Assembly (NCBI GenBank): GCA_905614375.1
Contig: CAJQSP010000007.1
Span: 1-31,940 of the forward strand
Length of the DNA stretch: 31,940 bases
Direction: 5' to 3'
Source of the DNA: an uncultured Dehalococcoidales bacterium
Lineage (GTDB): Bacteria; Chloroflexota; Dehalococcoidia; UBA1151; UBA1328
This document shows positions 26,458 to 31,940 of this stretch, one piece after another. Each line of letters opens with the position of its first letter. The first letter of the stretch is position 1. The notes under the pieces are model-generated. The model did not search any database. It saw only the letters and a list, made by a program, of their open reading frames with translations, and was not told where the DNA came from. The position numbers and the translations under genes are program-made.

Positions 26458-27387
26458 CTAGCTCCGAGTGGACAGCAGGGCTTCTGCTTCGTCCCGAGTC
26501 CCCATTGCCGCCTGTGCACCGGCGCGGCCAACGCACAGCGCTCCTGACGCCATTCCCAGCCTAGCAGCGTCGAGCAGAGACATTCCTGACGCGATGCCAA
26601 CTCCAAGACCACCATTGAAAGCGTCACCGGCAGCGACCGTGGCTACGACTGGAACCTTATAAGGCTCAAGTGGCTCGGAGATACCGTCAGATTCAACCCA
26701 AGCACCCTGATCCCCGAGAGTGACAATCACTGTCTCGATTCCGGTGTTACGGATAGCGATGGCTGCCTTTTTAGCTGAAATCTCATCGATCACGTCGATA
26801 TTTGACATGGATGAAGCCTCACCTTGATTTGGGGTCAGCACAGTTACCGAATCGTAGAATCTAGCCGGAACTTCGCGAACTGGCGCGGGGTCAAGAACTA
26901 CAGGGATGCCGGCTTTCGCCGCCGCGTCCATTGCCACTTTAGTCGCCGTAAGTGGCACTTCCTGTTGACAAAGCAATACGCCGGCGGATCTCAGGGCATC
27001 TCGAACGTCATCTGATTGCTGCGAATCACAAAGAGCGTTCGCTCCGTAAACCGGGTTCACATAATTTTCTCCATCAGGAAGTATGAAAATGGCAGCGATC
27101 CCTGATGCAATGTTTTCAGTTCTGCGGAGCAATAACGTGTCGATACCCTCTTCTCGCATGAACTGGGCCATCTCTTCGCCGAAGCTGTCATCACCTATGC
27201 GCCCAACCATCTTCACTGATCCAGGGCTTTGGGCCAGACGTGCAGCGGCAACGGCCTGATTGCCGCCTTTTCCGCCTGGGGTGGTGTAAAACCGTGTGCC
27301 TTCCGCCGTTTCGCCTGGGCCCGCTAGGCGCGGGGTGTCCACGATCAAATCCATATTGAGTCCGCCGAGTACGATTACGTCTTTCAA
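26458..27387 (-). CDS. rbsK: Ribokinase-family sugar kinase (PfkB)
   Basis: The 309-residue kinase has the PfkB signatures: GGLNMDL at the N-terminus, TTPGGKGGNQAVAAARL (about 35-51) for sugar binding, and TVAAGDAFNGGLGVG with the catalytic base Asp255. The pattern is closest to ribokinase, which makes ribose 5-phosphate, but other sugars or nucleosides are possible. It follows a HAD phosphatase gene on the same strand with a 47-base gap. It converges with pyrD, the stop codons being 6 bases apart. Confidence 0.88.
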   Translation of the reverse strand: MKDVIVLGGLNMDLIVDTPRLAGPGETAEGTRFYTTPGGKGGNQAVAAARLAQSPGSVKMVGRIGDDSFGEEMAQFMREEGIDTLLLRRTENIASGIAAIFILPDGENYVNPVYGANALCDSQQSDDVRDALRSAGVLLCQQEVPLTATKVAMDAAAKAGIPVVLDPAPVREVPARFYDSVTVLTPNQGEASSMSNIDVIDEISAKKAAIAIRNTGIETVIVTLGDQGAWVESDGISEPLEPYKVPVVATVAAGDAFNGGLGVGIASGMSLLDAARLGMASGALCVGRAGAQAAMGTRDEAEALLSTRS

Positions 27388-27434
27388 AAAATCCTACCTA
27401 AGTATCTGATTTTTGGTCAATACCGATTACGTAG

Positions 27435-28265
27435 CTAATTGGATGGACCGAATTTATCTGCGTTCATGAGATCGTTCAGGAAATTTACCAGTCCTGAGTG
27501 CTCAGGTATTGCGATTACCTGATCTGCCGAACGTATTGCATCCGGATGACCATCTTCAATCGCCACGCCCAGTCCCGCCCATTCGATCATCGATTGATCG
27601 CCTTTTCCGTCGCCTACAGCTATTACGCCATCACGATTGACATTCAAGAGATTCGCAAGATGCTCAACGGCAAGATCTTTGCCAGCACCGATTGCTTCCA
27701 CTTCACAGAACATCGGCAGCGAGTGAGTGACTAAAGCTGATCCGTTCAGTTGTGAGTGAAGTGTTCCGACCAGAGGCTCGACGATACCAGGCTCTCCGAC
27801 CCCCACGATTGCAGTCGGGTTTTTGTCGGCCATGCTGATCAGCGAGTCGATGTCACGGATTGCAATGCCCATTCGGTCGCCGTAAGCATTCGTCCAATCG
27901 GATCTTTTCTCGACCCAAACATCGTCGCCTAGGAACATCATCACCTCTGGCACAACCGATAAAAGGGCAGTAATTGCCTGCGTGGTAACGTCTTGATCGA
28001 GTCGCTCGTGTCGGATCGTTGTTTTCGTGACCTGATCGTAAGTCATCGCCCCTTGAAAACATATGACCGGACCTGCAGCTCTTGCTTGTTCGGCGATTCT
28101 CAATGCAGGCTTGAGAGTTCTACCGGTTGAAACCGATACTACGGCCCCTGCACTCTGAACGCGAATAATAGCTTGAACGAGCTCTGGTTTTATTTGCCGG
28201 TCTTTACCGATCATCGTGCCATCGATGTCGAGTGCGACTAGTGAATATGTTTGGTTCAACACCAT
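27435..28265 (-). CDS. Cof-type HAD-family phosphatase
   Basis: The 276-residue product is a HAD hydrolase with the Cof-type (class IIB) cap. Motif I is ALDIDGTM with the nucleophile and acid Asp, motif II is SVSTGR, and motifs III/IV are seen in KDLAVEHL and AVGDGKGDQSMI. It likely removes phosphate from a sugar phosphate or a similar metabolite. ATG at 28265 overlaps the stop of the upstream MFS gene as TGATG and has a strong GGGGGAG five bases upstream, which decides the start over the TTG at 28268. Confidence 0.88.
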   Translation of the reverse strand: MVLNQTYSLVALDIDGTMIGKDRQIKPELVQAIIRVQSAGAVVSVSTGRTLKPALRIAEQARAAGPVICFQGAMTYDQVTKTTIRHERLDQDVTTQAITALLSVVPEVMMFLGDDVWVEKRSDWTNAYGDRMGIAIRDIDSLISMADKNPTAIVGVGEPGIVEPLVGTLHSQLNGSALVTHSLPMFCEVEAIGAGKDLAVEHLANLLNVNRDGVIAVGDGKGDQSMIEWAGLGVAIEDGHPDAIRSADQVIAIPEHSGLVNFLNDLMNADKFGPSN

Positions 28266-29548
28266 CAATCTCCCCCGTCTGACTTTGCCGGGTGCCCGCT
28301 AACTATTCCTCGTAAATACGATGGCCAGATCAGAAGCGAAATTACCGTGAGAACGAGACCCACAATCGCGATGATGCTCACAGCGTTGTTCGCTCCCCAC
28401 CAAACTGCCATCCCACCGACCAATAACGCTCCGATCGGACCGGTTCCAATCGATGCAGCCAGAACTCCCAACACTCGTCCTCGAATTTCTGCCGGTGTCG
28501 ACGTGATTACGATGACGCTCTGCATGGTAGCGAACCCAGACATTGAGAAGCCGCCAATGAAAAGAATCGGTAGCGCCATCCAGAAAGACGGGGCCAATGA
28601 AAATGAAAGTATCGCCAGTAGAGATATCACTGATCCGATCGAGTAGATTTTAGTGAATCCACCTGGTCGTGCCTTTAGGGCAATTACAAGCGAACCTGTT
28701 GTAGCTCCAATGCCTTCAGTTGCGATAAGAACTCCGATAAGAAGTGGCCGAACTTTCAATGTTTCGGCACCAATCACCGGAACCATGTGTTGGTACGGAA
28801 ACCCGAAGATATTCATCACGATTGTAATGATCAGCGTGACCACGATTATCTGATCGGCTTTGACATGCTTTAGGCCCTCTGAGAGATTTGAGAAGTATCC
28901 ACCGCTACTGCCTGTTGGCTTGCGAGCGTGTTCGATCTGCGGCAGCGAAAACGCCAACATCGATCCAATGGCGAACAAGACTGCTCCAGTGATATAAGCA
29001 GCTTCGATCCCCAGTGTGGATAAAAATGCTCCAGCACCGAGAGGCCCAATAACGCGAGAAAAATTACTACTCGCCATGTCAATGCCAATGGCAGTGGAGA
29101 TGCGGTCTTGACCAACTACATCACCGATCATCGCCCGCCGGACAGGAAAATCAGTTGCCCACATCACGCCTGCAAGCGTCGCGCCGATGCATATGTGCCA
29201 CAGTTCGATCCGGCCATTTATGACCAAGAAAGCCATAATCACGTAAACGCTTGAGAGTGTTCCGAGAGTGGTTCCCATGAGAATTTTTCTATTCACCCGA
29301 TCGGATATCAATCCAATCGTAGGCCCCAGTAGCAACATAGGAATCATACGCAAGAACCCGATAACTGCTACCCAAAACGGTGATCCAGTAAGTTCGAAAA
29401 CGAAAATACCTAGAGCCACAGTCTCCATCCAGCGCATCGTGGTGGAGGCAATGCCGATCCCCCAAAGACGCCGGAACGAGGGATTTGAAATTACCGAACT
29501 GAAACGCTGCGTTGAGCGGCTTTCTTGCGACGCACTCGGCGAGTTCAA
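28265..29548 (-). CDS. MFS exporter, EntS/DHA3-like
   Basis: The 427-residue product has about 12 TM helices. Motif A is IGLISDRVNRKILM, and FPVRRAMIGDVV with STAIGIDMASSNFSRVIGP marks it as the same EntS/MFS_3 group as the two transporters at 20645-23314, though more distant. The substrate is unknown. It starts with TTG at 29548, overlapping the upstream nuclease-like gene as TTGA, and its stop overlaps the HAD gene start as TGATG, so it is embedded in a translationally coupled operon. Confidence 0.88.
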   Translation of the reverse strand: MNSPSASQESRSTQRFSSVISNPSFRRLWGIGIASTTMRWMETVALGIFVFELTGSPFWVAVIGFLRMIPMLLLGPTIGLISDRVNRKILMGTTLGTLSSVYVIMAFLVINGRIELWHICIGATLAGVMWATDFPVRRAMIGDVVGQDRISTAIGIDMASSNFSRVIGPLGAGAFLSTLGIEAAYITGAVLFAIGSMLAFSLPQIEHARKPTGSSGGYFSNLSEGLKHVKADQIIVVTLIITIVMNIFGFPYQHMVPVIGAETLKVRPLLIGVLIATEGIGATTGSLVIALKARPGGFTKIYSIGSVISLLAILSFSLAPSFWMALPILFIGGFSMSGFATMQSVIVITSTPAEIRGRVLGVLAASIGTGPIGALLVGGMAVWWGANNAVSIIAIVGLVLTVISLLIWPSYLRGIVSGHPAKSDGGD

Positions 29549-30270
29549 CTGGTTATCTTGCTCTCTTTATTGTGGGATCGGAACCAAACTGCTGAATCAG
29601 CAGTATCACCATCGTATTGGAATCTTTCATCCCAAATACCAGCGCCCGACTCACGGGCTTGACGCTCCATATCCGCCAAATATCCGTCGTATCGAATATT
29701 TGGACGTTCGGTGTCAGACGTACCAAGTCCATTCAAGATAAGTGCAGCGTTAATCATTACGTTTTCGAGGAAGACGTAGCGCATAAGACGACCTTGATCG
29801 TCTCTGTCGCGCTCATCGTCCTCCAATAGGACTGTTTTGCCGTCAATCCAACTTTCTGTGACCTGCTGAGCGAAGTCGTGAAACGGATCGCCAAATGGCT
29901 TGATTTCGATTCCGATAAGCCTGATTGTCTGTTCGCTATTGCCATCATCCACAACAATCGTGCGACCATCGATCACACGCAGAACTTCGACAGAAATACG
30001 TTCAGGTGGCGACGGTTGCGACGAGTTGCTGCTACCACCAAAAAGCGGCCCCAGTATTCCAACAGACATCGACGCTAGGACTACCAGCGCAACGACAGCG
30101 ATCAACACCTTCCAAACTGCTCCCCCGAGTTTCCGGCTGCTTCCACCAGTTTCGTATCCATCCCAAGAACGATCGATATCGCGTTGAGATGGACCGTATA
30201 CATCATTCACGAGATCATCGGGGGATGGTTCGTTTTGCTGTTCGTCAGAGTTGTCTGATGGGGTTTGCAT
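29545..30270 (-). CDS. Membrane-anchored staphylococcal-nuclease-fold protein with altered active site
   Basis: The 241-residue product has a polar N-terminus of about 50 residues, one TM helix (about 54-76) and a SNase-like domain (about 90-225) that should face outward. VEVLRVIDGRTIVVDDG, IRLIGIE and DDQGRLMRYVFLEN align with the SNase core. The calcium-binding Asp of DGDT is Arg here, and the usual IDxPE reads IEIKP, so the catalytic Glu is not in place, while both arginines seem kept. It may be a non-catalytic binding protein or a nuclease with changed chemistry. The gene overlaps the following MFS gene by 4 bases. Confidence 0.8.
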   Translation of the reverse strand: MQTPSDNSDEQQNEPSPDDLVNDVYGPSQRDIDRSWDGYETGGSSRKLGGAVWKVLIAVVALVVLASMSVGILGPLFGGSSNSSQPSPPERISVEVLRVIDGRTIVVDDGNSEQTIRLIGIEIKPFGDPFHDFAQQVTESWIDGKTVLLEDDERDRDDQGRLMRYVFLENVMINAALILNGLGTSDTERPNIRYDGYLADMERQARESGAGIWDERFQYDGDTADSAVWFRSHNKESKITS

Positions 30271-30284
30271 ATTTGAGACAGAAG

Positions 30285-31040
30285 CTAGTCAGATTGATCG
30301 TCGAACAAGCCTAACTGCCTCTGATCACCAGCGGGTTCATCGATCGTTATTTCCTCGATCAATCGCGGATCATCATTCTTGTACGAGTTCACTCTCGTCG
30401 ACACCGGAATAGCCTTCAGCCGATCATTTGAAGCGGGCATCAGGATCGACTGCAGATTTTCAGTTTCAGTTGTCAATGGATCGAGCCAGACGGCGACCGT
30501 TTCCTCGTCGAGTATCGCCGGCATTCGATCATGAATCGTAGACATGAAATCGTTCGCTACTGTCGTGACGATGGCACACGAATCGATGGTTTCACCATGT
30601 TCGTTTATCCACGAGTCGTACACGGTGGCGAATTGGAGGGTTTCGCCTTCTTTGGGCGAAATGAACATCGGCTGCTTCGAGCCGCCAGACTTGTTCCATT
30701 CATAGAATCCGTTTGCAGGAACAACTCCCCTTCTCCGCTTGAACGGATCTCGCCACATGCCAGAATCAGCCAGTCGATCATCGCGGGCATTGAACGTGCT
30801 TTGAGGTATTTTCTCGGACTTGACCCAGTTCGGTATTAGCCCCCACCGCATCGGCTTTGCGACAAATCGGCCGTCTTCACTGATGATCGTCACAACATCC
30901 TGAGTCGGACGAATATTGAATCGTGAGCGCAAATCAGGTCTTCGGGCGATTAAATCACCGACTCCAGCGCTATCTAAGCCGCTACCCATCGCTTGGTGGC
31001 GAACTCCACTGACATATACATAAACAAAAGCACCGCACAT
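30285..31040 (-). CDS. SRAP-family abasic-site crosslinking protein (HMCES/YedK-like)
   Basis: The 251-residue product has the invariant active-site set of the SOS-response-associated peptidase family: Cys2 directly after the start Met (MCG), Asn84 in FNARDD, Glu114 in NGFYEW and His170 in IHDRMP. The family caps abasic sites in single-stranded DNA through a thiazolidine link to Cys2. The usual MCGRF is MCGAF here, and a short insert follows before RFNIRPTQ. ATG at 31040 is fixed by the need for Cys at position 2. It is the first gene of the unit running down to the ribokinase gene, 14 bases before the nuclease-like gene. Confidence 0.94.
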   Translation of the reverse strand: MCGAFVYVYVSGVRHQAMGSGLDSAGVGDLIARRPDLRSRFNIRPTQDVVTIISEDGRFVAKPMRWGLIPNWVKSEKIPQSTFNARDDRLADSGMWRDPFKRRRGVVPANGFYEWNKSGGSKQPMFISPKEGETLQFATVYDSWINEHGETIDSCAIVTTVANDFMSTIHDRMPAILDEETVAVWLDPLTTETENLQSILMPASNDRLKAIPVSTRVNSYKNDDPRLIEEITIDEPAGDQRQLGLFDDQSD

Positions 31041-31103
31041 CGAATTAGTTTACGCTGCGCGGCGCTTGTTCAGATTGAACCAATGATCACTTTGGCGGAT
31101 GGT

Positions 31104-31940
31104 CTACGAACTGAACTGTTTGTCTCGCCACGAGTAGATCGGCTCCCAGCCAATGACGTCGGTGACGTTTTGAATCGAAAGCGGTGCTTCGAATCCGTCG
31201 AATTCCTTTTTGAGCGGAACATCAGGATAGACCGTTTTGATTGCTTCCATCGTTGGGATATTCAGCATCGTATCTTTCGCGTTTAGGAAGAATCGGTGGT
31301 GACCATTCCAGTTCTCGTTCACGACCGACTGAACACAGGCACGTGCCGCATCACGAATGTGAAGATAAGTCCAGAAACCCTGACACCGAGTCCATGGATC
31401 GGTAATTGGGTTCGCTTGAAGATGTTTAAAGTACGCATCGTCCCACATACCGTTGAACCTCATGCTGGCGATTGCCATCCAAGGAGATCGCCTGGAGAAC
31501 GCCTCTCCGATTTCCTCGCCCAACCACTTAGCGATTGAATATGGATCTTCAGAACGTGTGTAAACGTTCTGATCCATTGGGAAGTACTCTGGTGGCTTGA
31601 CCTCGTTCGGAGCCCAACGTGCAGCCGTTCCCATAGCACCGACAGCGTTATACGAAGAGCCCAAAGCAACGCGCTTCACTTTGAGTTGCTCAGCAGCGCG
31701 ACACACATTCCACATCGACATCGTGTTGGTTTTAACAACATCTTCTTCGACGTAGTTTGCGGCGCTGGGACGAGATGCAAGTGAGATCACTGCATCACAA
31801 TCGTCCATCGCAGAAATGACCTGACCATAATCAGAAATTTCGACCTCAAAGAATGTAGGAATCTTTGGCCAGTTCTCTCGCATCTGCACAGCCGCTTCGG
31901 CGTTTGCTAACTGCCCCGTTGTTCCGCTGTGTCCCAAATT
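31104..31940 (-). CDS. NAD-dependent epimerase/dehydratase, 5' end outside the window
   Basis: The visible 278 residues belong to an extended short-chain dehydrogenase. The N-terminal nucleotide-binding strand runs off the window edge; the visible part starts at NLGHSGTTGQ. AVISLASRPS and VALGSSYNAVG are typical strands, and YSIAK holds the catalytic Tyr and Lys (YxxxK). WTYLHIRDAARACVQ is the usual region after the active site. The substrate is unknown, probably a nucleotide sugar or a similar sugar derivative. It stops 63 bases upstream of the SRAP gene on the same strand. Confidence 0.85.
   Translation of the reverse strand, partial: NLGHSGTTGQLANAEAAVQMRENWPKIPTFFEVEISDYGQVISAMDDCDAVISLASRPSAANYVEEDVVKTNTMSMWNVCRAAEQLKVKRVALGSSYNAVGAMGTAARWAPNEVKPPEYFPMDQNVYTRSEDPYSIAKWLGEEIGEAFSRRSPWMAIASMRFNGMWDDAYFKHLQANPITDPWTRCQGFWTYLHIRDAARACVQSVVNENWNGHHRFFLNAKDTMLNIPTMEAIKTVYPDVPLKKEFDGFEAPLSIQNVTDVIGWEPIYSWRDKQFSS

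Overview
The window is ordinary chromosomal DNA of a free-living, respiring bacterium with mid-range base composition and frequent TTG or GTG start codons. I saw no tRNA, rRNA, CRISPR array, integrase or transposase. The combination of a futalosine-type menaquinone operon, a UbiA/UbiX/UbiD set, an MqnD with the SPDADDAF motif, acetyl-type MetA with MetY, endonuclease-type MutL and many MFS exporters suggests a marine Chloroflexota (SAR202 / Dehalococcoidia-like) genome. This placement is inference and is not proven by any marker in the window.

Layout. Bases 1-6360 are on the plus strand: the end of an unrecognised gene, a 14-TM MFS exporter, metY and metA (methionine synthesis by O-acetylhomoserine and sulfide), then an MFS gene that is broken by an in-frame stop. 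The long spacers here carry a dispersed repeat of about 118 bp and a GTTCT-N3-AGAAC motif. The metY leader holds a terminator-like hairpin just before the ribosome binding site and a possible leader peptide with two cysteine codons. Bases 6371-9472 (minus) hold a Fur/Zur-type regulator followed by the ATPase and permease of a metal (zinc/manganese) ABC importer, with a rhomboid protease upstream. A response-regulator relic lies at about 9621-9772.

Bases 9806-17673 (minus) form a compact, largely translationally coupled operon: tetR, ubiA-like prenyltransferase, ubiX, ubiD, mqnE, mqnA, mqnC and mqnD. It covers the futalosine menaquinone pathway except the MqnB / nucleosidase step and the final methyltransferase. 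A clear palindrome upstream of tetR is a likely operator. A gluconolactonase-like gene diverges from it.

Bases 18704-23314 (minus) carry mutL and two tandem, related MFS exporters. Bases 23485-26451 hold a PLP-dependent lyase (+), an unrecognised acidic protein (-) and a class 2 dihydroorotate dehydrogenase (+) that lacks a normal start codon; that enzyme normally passes electrons to the quinone made by the mqn operon. Bases 26458-31040 (minus) look like one transcription unit: an SRAP (HMCES/YedK) DNA-protein crosslink protein, a membrane-anchored nuclease-fold protein with altered catalytic residues, a third EntS-like MFS exporter, a Cof-type HAD phosphatase and a ribokinase-family kinase. 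The window ends inside an NAD-dependent epimerase gene (minus).

No wholly new system is proven. The most promising signals are the attenuator-like leader of metY with its Cys-Cys mini-ORF, the TetR-controlled menaquinone operon, and the repeat family around the met genes.
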